Program-made: the position numbers and the translations under genes | Notes under the pieces: generated by a model | What the model was told of the DNA's origin: nothing | What the model saw: the letters and a program-made list of their open reading frames with translations, nothing else | The model's database searches: none | NCBI GenBank assembly: GCA_902805615.1 | Contig: CADCTQ010000360.1 | Location: 1 to 34,858 of the forward strand | Source of the DNA: an uncultured Cytophagales bacterium | Lineage (GTDB): Bacteria > Bacteroidota > Bacteroidia > Cytophagales > 172606-1 | Direction: 5' to 3' | Length of the DNA: 34,858 nt | Shown here: one piece after another, positions 24,409 through 32,695 of the stretch | How the letters are laid out: the number at the start of each line of letters is the position of its first letter | Numbering within the stretch: the stretch's first letter is position 1

Positions 24409-25227
24409 ATGTACACACTCTTTAAATATATCTCGTACACTGCCCTCTTCCTGATGCTGCAACCCGTGTGGGCGCAGGACGACAAAGAACAACTGACCGT
24501 TGCCCTGAGTGACCCCGGCAAACCGGCTACGCTCAAAGTGGATATCATGAATGGTTCAATTCACGTAATCGGTTACGACGGCAAAGAAGTGCTGGTAGCG
24601 GCGGATGTGCCGGGGCGCCGGGAACCCGAAGCCCCCAAAGCCAACGCGCAGGGCATGAAACGCATTACCAACAGCGGCTTTGAACTCAGTGCCCGCGAAA
24701 GTGCGAACAAAGTCACCGTCAGTGCGGGTGGCCCTAATCACAAAATCAATCTGACCATCCGCGTACCCCGCCGCTGCGCCCTGGACCTGAGTACGGTCAA
24801 TGACGGCGAAATCACGGCCGAAAACGTATCGGGAGCCATGGAAATAAGCAACGTGAACGGCGGCATAACCCTCACCAACATTTCGGGCTCGGTGGTAGCC
24901 AACACGGTGAACGGCGACCTTGTGGTGAAGTTCGCCGAGGCATCCTCCGATACGCCCATGGCCTTTACCACCCTGAACGGCGACGTGGACGTTACCTTCA
25001 CGGGAAACGTCAAAGCCTCGCCGAAGATCAAATCCGAACACGGGGAAGTGTTTACCGATTACGACATGGCCATCGATAAACGGAACCAGAAGGAAGAGAA
25101 ACGCAACGACAGCGGCGTGTACAAGGTAAGCATTGACAACTGGATCTACGGCAAGATCAACGGGGGCGGCCCGGAAATGCTCTTTAAAAACATGAACGGC
25201 AACATCTACATACGCAAGGCGAAATAG
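24409..25227 (+). CDS. Secreted DUF4097-family beta-helix protein 2
   Basis: A 272-residue paralogue of the preceding protein with a signal peptide (about 22 residues, ending WAQ). The rungs are VDIMNGSIHVIGYDG, STVNDGEITAENV, ISNVNGGITLTNI, NTVNGDLVVKF, TTLNGDVDVTF and KNMNGNIYIRK. The middle carries a basic, KEEKR-rich loop not present in the first copy. Sequence and spacing indicate gene duplication. It is followed by a clear terminator, so the sigma-anti-sigma-DUF4097-DUF4097 unit ends here. Confidence 0.87.
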   Translation: MYTLFKYISYTALFLMLQPVWAQDDKEQLTVALSDPGKPATLKVDIMNGSIHVIGYDGKEVLVAADVPGRREPEAPKANAQGMKRITNSGFELSARESANKVTVSAGGPNHKINLTIRVPRRCALDLSTVNDGEITAENVSGAMEISNVNGGITLTNISGSVVANTVNGDLVVKFAEASSDTPMAFTTLNGDVDVTFTGNVKASPKIKSEHGEVFTDYDMAIDKRNQKEEKRNDSGVYKVSIDNWIYGKINGGGPEMLFKNMNGNIYIRKAK

Positions 25228-25267
25228 ACACGGGACAAGTCCCTTTTTTTACGCACCTTTGTTACTG

Positions 25268-25302
25268 CAAAAGAGCCCTGGCATGATGTTTGGGCTCTTT
25301 TG
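25268..25302 (+). terminator. Intrinsic terminator of the sigma-DUF4097 operon
   Basis: An 11-bp stem, caaaagagccc (25268-25278) with gggctcttttg (25292-25302), followed by cttttta. It lies 40 bp after the second DUF4097 gene. Confidence 0.85.
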
Positions 25303-25543
25303 CTTTTTACGCGTTTAGTGAAATAGGCCGGGGCAGAATTTAGCCCAATAGTGCAATATTTCCCATACCGGTCCCGTTTTATTTTAAACGCCCCGAGCTA
25401 CCGTAACAAAGCGCATAATTTTACTTATTTACCTCACTTCTAACCCTTTTTCTTTTCGTGTATTGAACGTATTCTACCCTGGCTTGTGTTATATCAATGA
25501 AGCCAGTTTATTAGTTTAATCATAATTTAAACATCGTTCATTC
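25303..25543. other. AT-rich gap before the DUF4136 gene
   Basis: About 240 bp with clearly lower GC than the genes. I see no gene, repeat or convincing -33/-7 pair. It presumably holds the promoter of the lipoprotein gene; the sequence atcataatttaaac at 25519-25532 is AT-rich but not diagnostic. Confidence 0.4.
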
Positions 25544-26167
25544 ATGAGAAGTTACGCAGTAATCGTTCTGGCCCTGCTAGTGAGCCTGAGCGGATGTGCT
25601 TCGCTGGTGAGCACGGATTTGGACCGGAGTGCCAATTTTAGCCAGTACAAAACGTTCGGTTGGCTTCCCGCCGAGGTGAAGGTGAAGAACCCGGTGTACG
25701 ACAGCAAGTTGATTGATCGGAATATCAAATACGCCGTGGAGCAGGAATTCGTCAAGCGGGGCATCGTCCGCAACCAGGCGCAACCTGACCTGCTGGTGCA
25801 GTACCACACCTTTACGGAGAAGAAAAGGCAGCAATCGAGCAATTTCAATCCGCATCCCTTCTACGGCTTCGGTTGGGGCATCATGCCCTACCGCTGGGGC
25901 TGGGGCTGGCCTGGCATGTGGGGCGGCCCGTGGGGAGGCGGCTTTAACCGCGAATACACGTACACTGCCGGTACGCTGGTGCTGGACGTCATTGACAACC
26001 AGACCAACGAACTGATCTGGCGTGGCTCCATCGAGGGCGACGTCGACAATGTCAACCGCCTGCAGAAGCAGGTTGACAAAGCCGTGCAGGCCATCATGAA
26101 GAAGTACCCCGTGAAACCGGGAGTTGCTCCCGATGAGGTCTACGCACAGCGACCCTTTGCCAGCTAA
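25544..26167 (+). CDS. DUF4136-family lipoprotein
   Basis: A 207-residue lipoprotein. The signal peptide ends in the lipobox LSGC (residues 15-18), so it should be anchored by its N-terminal cysteine. The DUF4136 core has FSQYKTFGWLPA, then KLIDRNIKYAVEQEFVKRGI, then DLLVQYHTF, and a C-terminal LVLDVIDNQTNELIWRGSIEGDV. An insertion at about 105-135 is very rich in Gly, Trp, Pro and Phe (FYGFGWG, RWGWGWPGMWGGPWGGG). Role is unknown; it may support the outer membrane. It is a single-gene unit after the sigma operon and has its own terminator. Confidence 0.88.
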   Translation: MRSYAVIVLALLVSLSGCASLVSTDLDRSANFSQYKTFGWLPAEVKVKNPVYDSKLIDRNIKYAVEQEFVKRGIVRNQAQPDLLVQYHTFTEKKRQQSSNFNPHPFYGFGWGIMPYRWGWGWPGMWGGPWGGGFNREYTYTAGTLVLDVIDNQTNELIWRGSIEGDVDNVNRLQKQVDKAVQAIMKKYPVKPGVAPDEVYAQRPFAS

Positions 26168-26185
26168 TCTACGAGCTAAACCACG

Positions 26186-26209
26186 AAAGCCTGCCTAACA
26201 GCAGGCTTT
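26186..26209 (+). terminator. Intrinsic terminator of the DUF4136 gene
   Basis: A 9-bp stem, aaagcctgc (26186-26194) with gcaggcttt (26201-26209), followed by tttt. It lies 18 bp after the stop codon. Confidence 0.88.
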
Positions 26210-26338
26210 TTTCGTTTCAGGATGGAGCGCAAAGGGGTGGAGTGAAGGAATGAACATGGCATGCAGTAACACCCTTTGCCCGCTGCCCCGCCCTCCCCGC
26301 CCGGGAACCCGCGCCGGTCATCCGCGTATATAAGGGCT

Positions 26339-28054
26339 ATGAAAACGGGAATGCACGTTTGGGGGTGTCTGGTGCTTGCCGCCCTGGCTTTTGCCTGCGG
26401 CAGTGCGCAGCAGGAGCGGAGTGCCGCCGGGGATGAGTTACGCGCCACCGTGGATTCCCTGAAAGGCACCGGCTACTTTACCCGCCTGGAACTCCGCGCC
26501 GGGCAGCAACGGGAACTGGAAGGGTTTTACCGCGACCGGAACTACGAACCCGCCTGGAACCAGGCCGACAGCCTCTTCCCCGCGGTGGATTCGCTGCTGG
26601 CGGCCCTCGACAGTGCCGGTGCGGAAGGACTGGACCCCGAAGCATACCGCGTGGCCGAACTCCGCCGGCTCCGGGAGACGGCGCGGCGCGATACTTCGAT
26701 CAACCGCGAGAAGAGCCTGGCGCAACTCGACCTGCTGGCGACCACCGAGTACCTCAAATACGCCTCCCACCTGCTGACCGGCCGCATTGACCCGCACGCC
26801 CTGGATACCAACTGGATTGCCCACCCCCGGCGGGTTGATCTGAATGCCCACCTGCGCAAAGCCCTCGAACGCAAAACCATCCGGCAGTCGTTGCTCGAAC
26901 TGTTGCCCAACAATCCCCAGTACGGGCGGCTGAAGGCCCAACTGGCCCGTTACCGCGCCGCTGCCCGGGGAGAGGAGTCGCCCGGCAATGCCTCGCTTAC
27001 GGGCACCCGGACGGCGGGCCACCTGTCGGACGACCAGTTGCGGAACCGGCTGGCATTCTACGGCTTAATGGACACGGCGCGGGCCGCTTCCGGGCAACCG
27101 GGCCGGCCGGACCACCTGGGCACCGCCCTTAAACAATTTCAGCAACTCAACGGCCTCGATACCACTGGCGTCGTGGATGATTCCACGGGGATAGCCCTCA
27201 ACCGGCCCGCCGCCGACGTAATCCAGACCCTCCAGATCAACCTGGAGCGGCTCCGGTGGCAGCCCGAAAGCCTCGGTGACCGCTACGTGTCGGTGAACGT
27301 GCCCGGCTCCGAACTGAAGGTGTACGAAAACGAAACCGAGCTTTTGCACATGCGCGTGATCGTTGGGAACGAATACGCGGTGACGCCCATTTTTACCGAT
27401 ACCCTCGAATACATCATCTTCAGCCCCGACTGGACCATTCCGCTCACCATTGCCCGGGAGGAAATCCTGCCGGTGCTCGGGCGCAACCCCAACTACCTCC
27501 GCGAACGGAACATGGTGCTCTACGACAGTTGGGACACCGTGCAGGCCAGGCAGCTCGACCCGCGGGAGGTTGACTGGCGCAACCTGGACCCCGAAACGTT
27601 CAAGTACCGCATCGTGCAGCGGCCGGGGGAAGCCAACCCGATGGGACGGATGAAGTTCATGCTGCCCAATCCGCTGTTCATCTACCTGCACGATACGCCG
27701 GCTTCGTTCCTTTTCCAATCAAAGGACCGCGCCCTCAGCCACGGCTGCATCCGGGTGGAGCGGCCCGACGAACTGGCAAACTACCTGCTGGCGGGCAATA
27801 ACGGGTGGAACGCCGGTAAAATGAACCAATACACCCGCCTGAAGGAACCGAAGCGGGTGGATTTGCAGCGTAAACTGCCCATTGCCGTTACGTACCACAC
27901 CGCCTGGGTGGACCAGGCCGGCCGGCTCAACCTGCGCCGCGACGTGTACGGCTTGGACCGCAAACAACTGGCGGCCATCGGGCAGCAGAAACAAATGTTG
28001 TCAGGCACTCACCCTCATGCACATGAAAGCGACCTCTCTCGAAGGATCCGGTAA
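26339..28054 (+). CDS. L,D-transpeptidase lipoprotein (YcbB/LdtD type)
   Basis: A 571-residue protein with a lipoprotein-like signal (LAFAC, cysteine about residue 20). The N-terminal scaffold resembles YcbB (GYFTRLELRAGQQRELEGFY, YRDRNYEPAWNQ). A peptidoglycan-binding-like part has LKQFQQLNGLDTTGVVDD near 264-281. The YkuD catalytic domain includes VNVPGSELKVYENE and the active-site motif SHGCIRVERP with Cys470. It makes 3-3 cross-links in peptidoglycan and binds or anchors at the periplasmic face. It overlaps the following NlpC/P60 gene by 38 bp. The ATG at 26339 is chosen since the upstream 21 codons precede the signal. Confidence 0.93.
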   Translation: MKTGMHVWGCLVLAALAFACGSAQQERSAAGDELRATVDSLKGTGYFTRLELRAGQQRELEGFYRDRNYEPAWNQADSLFPAVDSLLAALDSAGAEGLDPEAYRVAELRRLRETARRDTSINREKSLAQLDLLATTEYLKYASHLLTGRIDPHALDTNWIAHPRRVDLNAHLRKALERKTIRQSLLELLPNNPQYGRLKAQLARYRAAARGEESPGNASLTGTRTAGHLSDDQLRNRLAFYGLMDTARAASGQPGRPDHLGTALKQFQQLNGLDTTGVVDDSTGIALNRPAADVIQTLQINLERLRWQPESLGDRYVSVNVPGSELKVYENETELLHMRVIVGNEYAVTPIFTDTLEYIIFSPDWTIPLTIAREEILPVLGRNPNYLRERNMVLYDSWDTVQARQLDPREVDWRNLDPETFKYRIVQRPGEANPMGRMKFMLPNPLFIYLHDTPASFLFQSKDRALSHGCIRVERPDELANYLLAGNNGWNAGKMNQYTRLKEPKRVDLQRKLPIAVTYHTAWVDQAGRLNLRRDVYGLDRKQLAAIGQQKQMLSGTHPHAHESDLSRRIR

Positions 28055-28637
28055 CTATTCGCTGGGCGACTGGCACGACCGGCAGACGAACCGTCCCCTG
28101 CTGATCGGGGCGCTGGCCCTGCTCCTGGTGGGCTTCCTGGCCGGCATTGCCGTGGGCTACCGCTGGGGCAAGGGCAACGACGCGCCGCAGCCGCAACTCG
28201 CGGCGCAAGCCACCGAGCAGGTGCCGCCGGCGCGCGGATTGCGCGACGAGGTGGTCAACTACGCCATCACCTTCCTGGGCACGCCTTACCGGCCCCGCGG
28301 GCAGGGCAACGACGGATTTGACTGCTCGGGCTACATCGCCCACGTGTTCAAGAATTTTGCCATTGACCTGCCGCCGTCCACGCAGTACATGATCAAGGAA
28401 GGCCAGGAAGTGCCGGAAAAGGAAGCCAGGCCCGGGGACCTGATTTTCTTTACGGGCACCAGTGAAGACAGCCAGGAGGTGGGCCACGCCGGCATCGTGG
28501 TGGAGAACAAGGGCGACGACATCAAGTTCATCCACTCCTCGTCGGGCGCCAAAGCGCCGTACGTCAAATTCGACTCCCTGGCAAAGGCGGGCTACCGGCG
28601 CCGTTTCATGGTGGTAAAACGAATTTTGGAGGAATAG
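28017..28637 (+). CDS. Membrane-anchored NlpC/P60 peptidoglycan hydrolase
   Basis: A 206-residue protein (from ATG 28017; ATG 28023 is also possible). A short cytoplasmic tail precedes a membrane helix (28-48, LLIGALALLLVGFLAGIAVGY). The NlpC/P60 domain follows with the Cys-His-His triad: C103 (FDCSGYIAHVF), H157 (GHAGIVV) and H173 (FIHSSS). ARPGDLIFF is characteristic. It is expected to cut D-Glu-DAP type bonds in stem peptides. Its start lies within the end of the L,D-transpeptidase gene in another frame, so translation is likely coupled and the two wall enzymes act together (inference). Confidence 0.9.
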   Translation: MHMKATSLEGSGNYSLGDWHDRQTNRPLLIGALALLLVGFLAGIAVGYRWGKGNDAPQPQLAAQATEQVPPARGLRDEVVNYAITFLGTPYRPRGQGNDGFDCSGYIAHVFKNFAIDLPPSTQYMIKEGQEVPEKEARPGDLIFFTGTSEDSQEVGHAGIVVENKGDDIKFIHSSSGAKAPYVKFDSLAKAGYRRRFMVVKRILEE

Positions 28638-28649
28638 GAGGCTGCCTTT

Positions 28650-29459
28650 TTACCCTTCCACCAGGGCCAGCAGGGGCACCTGGGCGTGCAGGGTCATTTT
28701 GCGGGTGACGCTGTCGTGGAACAGCGAGGTGAAAAAGCCGTGCTTCCGGGCCACCAGGACCAGCAGGTGGGCCCTTTTTTCCAGCACGAAGTTTTCGAGT
28801 CCCTCGGCCACGTCGTCGTGCACCACCACGTGCACCGAACTGGGCACGTCCCCCAGGTAGTCTTCCAATTGCAGGGCCACCACCGACTTTTCTTCGGGAA
28901 GCCCTCCCGCCCGGGTGGACACGTTTACCACCAGCACCTCCGACCCAAACAGGCGGGCAAAGGCAACCAGCGGTTCCAGCGCGGTACGGTTTGTTTCCCG
29001 CAGGTCGGCGGCCAGCACGATGCGTTGCGGCGCCACGAACGCGGCGGCGGCCGGGATCACCAGCACGGGCCGCGGCGACTTTTCGATGAGCCCCGCCGTA
29101 GTGCTGCCCACCAGCGGATCGGGGGTGCTGCCCGCGCCCCGCGTACCGATCACCACCAGGTCCACGACTGACTGTTGCATCAGGTCTACGGCCTCGGTGA
29201 CCGAGTGGCCGATCTTGAGCACGGCTTCGCAGGGCACCCGGGTGGCTAGCTGCCGTTGCAGGGCGTCGAGTTTGGCCTTTGCTTCGTCTTTGCTGTACAC
29301 CTCCGACGCCTTGAAGAACGTGTTGGGGTCTTGCAGCGGCACGGGCACCGCGTGCAGCAACAGCAATTTGCCGCCGATCTTTTCGGTGAGGGAAACGGCG
29401 TATTCCAGGGCGTGGGCGGCCGGCTGGGAGAAGTCGGTGGGAAACAGGATGGTAAACAT
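28650..29459 (-). CDS. Tandem universal stress protein (UspA family)
   Basis: A 269-residue protein of two Usp domains. Domain 1 (1-140) has ILFPTDFSQPAAHALEYA and the ATP-binding loop VIGTRGAGSTPDPLVGSTT. Domain 2 (145-269) starts RIVLAADLRETNRTALEPL, but its nucleotide loop is degenerate (VARKHGFFTSLFHDSVT), so only domain 1 is likely to bind ATP. It ends 12 bp from the NlpC/P60 stop, convergent with it. The role is probably stress survival; no partner is evident. Confidence 0.92.
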   Translation of the reverse strand: MFTILFPTDFSQPAAHALEYAVSLTEKIGGKLLLLHAVPVPLQDPNTFFKASEVYSKDEAKAKLDALQRQLATRVPCEAVLKIGHSVTEAVDLMQQSVVDLVVIGTRGAGSTPDPLVGSTTAGLIEKSPRPVLVIPAAAAFVAPQRIVLAADLRETNRTALEPLVAFARLFGSEVLVVNVSTRAGGLPEEKSVVALQLEDYLGDVPSSVHVVVHDDVAEGLENFVLEKRAHLLVLVARKHGFFTSLFHDSVTRKMTLHAQVPLLALVEG

Positions 29460-29529
29460 GCGGGTGCCGGTTAAGGGTGAACCAATGGGCCGCCCGGGAA
29501 AGCGGCCAGCCTCGGTACGTACTGCTTTA

Positions 29530-29537
29530 CAAGTATA
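29530..29537 (-). promoter_or_regulatory. Possible -7 box for the uspA gene
   Basis: TATACTTG on the minus strand matches TAnnTTTG at 7 of 8 positions and lies about 70 bp before the start. No clear -33 box. The rest of the 250-bp divergent gap (29460-29709) shows no gene and no strong repeat. Confidence 0.3.
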
Positions 29538-29709
29538 AAGTTTTTTAGAAGTCCCCGCCGAACGGACTTCGTTAACATTCGGTGAATTTTTACGCGCCGT
29601 CCATCTCCCCGACCCATCGGTTTACTCCACCAAAAGAGAGGTTGGTCGGAAAAGGGTTCCACTTGCCGCCCGGGCGGGCTTACTTGTTGGGAAATCCACT
29701 TGCGCCCCC

Positions 29710-31878
29710 ATGTTCAAGCTTTTACCCTTCCTGGCCGCCTTTTTCTTTTCGGCTGTTGCCGCCGCACAGACCACCCTTTCCGGCCGTGTCACGGATGCCA
29801 AAGGCAATGCGCTGGTTGGGGCAAACGCATACGTCAAAGATACGTACGACGGCGCCTCCACGGATGCCGAAGGCCGGTTTTCGTTCGCCACGGCCGCACA
29901 GGGCCAAGTTACGCTAACCGTCAGCCTGATCGGCTACGAACCCGCCGAAAAGTTGCTGACGGCGACCGGCCAACCCGTACAAGCCGACTTCACGCTGCGG
30001 GAAAAAGCCAGCGAACTCAATACGGTCGTGATCACTGCCGGTTCCTTTGAAGCCAGCGACACCCGCAAAACCACCATCCTCAAGCCCCTCGACATCGTGA
30101 CCACTGCCGGCGCCAACGCCGACCTGTTCACGGCCATTCAAACCCTGCCGGGCGCCGGGCGGGTAGGCGAAGAGGAAGGGTTGTTCGTGCGGGGAGGCTC
30201 CGGGGCCGAAACCAAAACGATCATTGACGGGATGATTGTCGAAAACCCCTTTTTCAGCGCTACGCCCGACGTGCCGCAACGGGGCCGCTTCTCCCCGTTC
30301 CTGTTCAAAGAGACCGCCTTCAGTACGGGAGGCTACTCGGCGCAGTACGGGCAGGCGCTTTCTTCGGTGCTGGTGCTCAACACGCAGGATCTGCCCGCCC
30401 AAACCCAAACCGGGGTCGGGCTTACGGCCGTCGGCCCGAGCCTCTCGCACACCCAGCGCTGGAAGCGTACGTCCGTGGCCGTGGACGGCAACTACACCAA
30501 CCTCGCCTCCCTGTTTGCGGTGGTCCGGCAGAACGTAGACTGGCAAAAAGCGCCCGAAGGACTGGGCGGGTCCCTCGTGTTCCGGCACCAGCCCACCCCG
30601 ACCAGCTTGTTGAAAGTGTACAGCACGTACCACTGGTCCGGCTCGGCGCTGCGCTTCCAGGACCATTTTGACTTCGACCGGACCAACCGCTTCGGCATCC
30701 GCAACGACAACCTGTACACCAACGCTTCGTACCGGAACGCTTTCGGGGCGGGAAAATGGGTAGCCACCGCCGGCTTGTCGTACAGCCACAACGCCGATCG
30801 AATCCAATTCAACACCGGCCGGATGGGACGGCGCGACGAACGGCTGCAAGCCCGGGCGACCCTTTCGCGCGTCCTCAGCGACGGGGTAACCCTGCTGGCG
30901 GGCGGCGAGGTGCACCGGTACGCGTTCGGCAACGCGTTCAACGATTTGCGCAACCGGCGGCAGGACGTGTATTCGGCCTTTTTCGTGGAGGCGGAAGTGT
31001 ACCTGACCCGCAAGCTGGCCGGCCGCCTGGGCCTGCGCAACGAGTATTCGCAGTTGCTTGCCGCCTTCAATGCCGCGCCCCGCATTTCGCTTGCCTACAA
31101 GACCGGCGACTACAGCCAGGTGTCGTTCGCCTACGGCACGTTTTTCCAGAACCCCGAAAACCGGTACCTGCTGGTCAACCCAAGCCTTGATTTCGAGCAA
31201 GCCGATCACTTCATTTTCAACTACCAGGTGATGAAGGACAAGCGCACTTTCCGGGCGGAGGCGTACTACAAGCAATACAATCACCTGATCAAAGAGTACA
31301 ACCAGATACCCTTCGATCCGGACCGCCACCGCTACCCGGCCGGCCCGACCGACAACGGCGGCTCGGGGTACGCCCGGGGCGTGGACCTCTTCTGGCGGGA
31401 CCAAAAGACGTTCCGCAACATTGACTATTGGCTCTCCTACTCCCTGCTGGATACGGAACGGGACTACCAGAACTTTCCGGTGCCCGCCATGCCGACCTTC
31501 GCCTCCCGGCACAACCTGAGCCTGGTCTACAAGCAATTCGTTTCGAAAATCCGGAGCACCGTGGGCGTTACGTACAATTTCGCCAGCGGGCGGCCTTACT
31601 ACAATCCTAACGCCGAACGGTTTTTGGGTGACCGGACCCGGCCCTTCAGCCTGCTGGGCGTCAACGTGAGCTACCTGACCCAGATCAGGGGTCATTTCAC
31701 CGTGGTGTTTGCTTCGGCCAACAACGTGTTGGGCACCAAAAACATATTCGGGTACCGCTACGCGCCGGACGGTACGCAACGCGTCCCCATCGGGCAGCCC
31801 GCCGACCGCGGCTTCTTCCTCGGCACCTTCGTCTCCATCGGCCAGAAGCCCTTCTGGCAGGAAAAAGCGGCCCCCTAA
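29710..31878 (+). CDS. TonB-dependent receptor
   Basis: A 722-residue outer-membrane receptor with a signal peptide (MFKLLPFLAAFFFSAVAAAQ). The N-terminal carboxypeptidase-regulatory-like domain is at 21-105 (TLSGRVTDAKGNALVGANAYV, then LIGYEPAEK). A Ton-box-like segment is NTVVITAG. The plug (about 120-235) has LPGAGRVGEEEGLFVRGG and GGYSAQYGQALSSVLVLNT. The rest is a beta-barrel of alternating aromatic strands. Length is short for the family but the C-terminus looks complete. Substrate is unknown; import of a siderophore, glycan or cofactor is the general role. A small TPR-like protein follows after 56 bp. Confidence 0.92.
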   Translation: MFKLLPFLAAFFFSAVAAAQTTLSGRVTDAKGNALVGANAYVKDTYDGASTDAEGRFSFATAAQGQVTLTVSLIGYEPAEKLLTATGQPVQADFTLREKASELNTVVITAGSFEASDTRKTTILKPLDIVTTAGANADLFTAIQTLPGAGRVGEEEGLFVRGGSGAETKTIIDGMIVENPFFSATPDVPQRGRFSPFLFKETAFSTGGYSAQYGQALSSVLVLNTQDLPAQTQTGVGLTAVGPSLSHTQRWKRTSVAVDGNYTNLASLFAVVRQNVDWQKAPEGLGGSLVFRHQPTPTSLLKVYSTYHWSGSALRFQDHFDFDRTNRFGIRNDNLYTNASYRNAFGAGKWVATAGLSYSHNADRIQFNTGRMGRRDERLQARATLSRVLSDGVTLLAGGEVHRYAFGNAFNDLRNRRQDVYSAFFVEAEVYLTRKLAGRLGLRNEYSQLLAAFNAAPRISLAYKTGDYSQVSFAYGTFFQNPENRYLLVNPSLDFEQADHFIFNYQVMKDKRTFRAEAYYKQYNHLIKEYNQIPFDPDRHRYPAGPTDNGGSGYARGVDLFWRDQKTFRNIDYWLSYSLLDTERDYQNFPVPAMPTFASRHNLSLVYKQFVSKIRSTVGVTYNFASGRPYYNPNAERFLGDRTRPFSLLGVNVSYLTQIRGHFTVVFASANNVLGTKNIFGYRYAPDGTQRVPIGQPADRGFFLGTFVSIGQKPFWQEKAAP

Positions 31879-31934
31879 CCCATTTCGCTCATTCACCCTA
31901 CCATCCCACGTAAATCCCTCAACCCCGCATCCCT

Positions 31935-32576
31935 ATGAAAACCAACCTGCTGCTGACCGTTGCCCTGTTCCTCTCCCTCGTCTGCCGGGCCTCCGACGGC
32001 AATTTTACCGAAGCCATGCAGGCCGCCCTGGCTGACCTGCGGAAAAGCAAGACCGCCGGGGAGATGCTTCCGGTTGCCAACCGCTTTGAACGCATTGCGG
32101 CGGCCGAAGCCAAAGAGTGGCTTCCCCGGTACTGGGCCGCCTACTGCTACAACGTCATGTCATTCGCCGACAAGGATGACGACCGGCGCGACCAGTACCT
32201 CGACAAAGCCGAAGCCCTGGTGGCTGAGGCCGAAAAACTAAACAAAGGGGAGGCCGAGATATACATTCTGAAGGCGTACATTGCCCAGGCCCGCATGGCC
32301 GTAAGTCCGGCCACCCGCTGGATGGGTCAGGGACCGGTGATTGACGAGAACCTGGCAAAAGCCGAAGAGATGAATGCCCGTAACCCGCGCATTGACTACC
32401 TGCGGGGGCAGAACCTGTACTACAAACCCTCCCTGTTCGGCGGCGGCAAGGAGGCGGCCAAGCCGCTGCTGAAGCGTGCCCTCGATAAATACGCGGGTTT
32501 TACCCCTGCTTCGGCCATTCACCCGAACTGGGGCCGTGAAAGGTGCCAGGCAGCCTATGACAAGTGCCTCCAATAG
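31935..32576 (+). CDS. Secreted TPR-like protein of unknown function
   Basis: A 213-residue protein with a signal peptide (MKTNLLLTVALFLSLVCRAS). The rest is helical with TPR-like repeats (AMQAALADLRKSKTAGEMLPVA, YLDKAEALVAEAEKLNKGEAEIY, LAKAEEMNARNPRIDYLRGQ, AAKPLLKRALDKYAGF). It resembles small periplasmic TPR proteins paired with TonB-dependent receptors in Bacteroidota. The 56-bp spacing makes an operon with the receptor likely. Confidence 0.75.
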   Translation: MKTNLLLTVALFLSLVCRASDGNFTEAMQAALADLRKSKTAGEMLPVANRFERIAAAEAKEWLPRYWAAYCYNVMSFADKDDDRRDQYLDKAEALVAEAEKLNKGEAEIYILKAYIAQARMAVSPATRWMGQGPVIDENLAKAEEMNARNPRIDYLRGQNLYYKPSLFGGGKEAAKPLLKRALDKYAGFTPASAIHPNWGRERCQAAYDKCLQ

Positions 32577-32626
32577 ACCCTGATGAGCATGATGAAAGAG
32601 ATAGATCGGAGGATAGACCCTGATGA
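32573..32626 (+). repeat. 14-bp direct repeat at the end of the TPR-like gene
   Basis: atagaccctgatga occurs at 32573-32586, overlapping the TAG stop, and again at 32613-32626. Between them lies tgagcatgatgaaagag, similar in style to the TGATG words at 379-580. It separates the receptor unit from the kinase gene. Confidence 0.55.
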
Positions 32627-32695
32627 CTCGCTTCGCAAGTTTCGGAAACCTTGGAAGTCTTTTTATTTTCGGAAAACATTTGTGAAGCTTTCTGT

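Noticed and set aside
29914-31896. Long minus-strand open frame opposite the TonB receptor
   Set aside because: Same shadow effect; the plus-strand product is a complete receptor.
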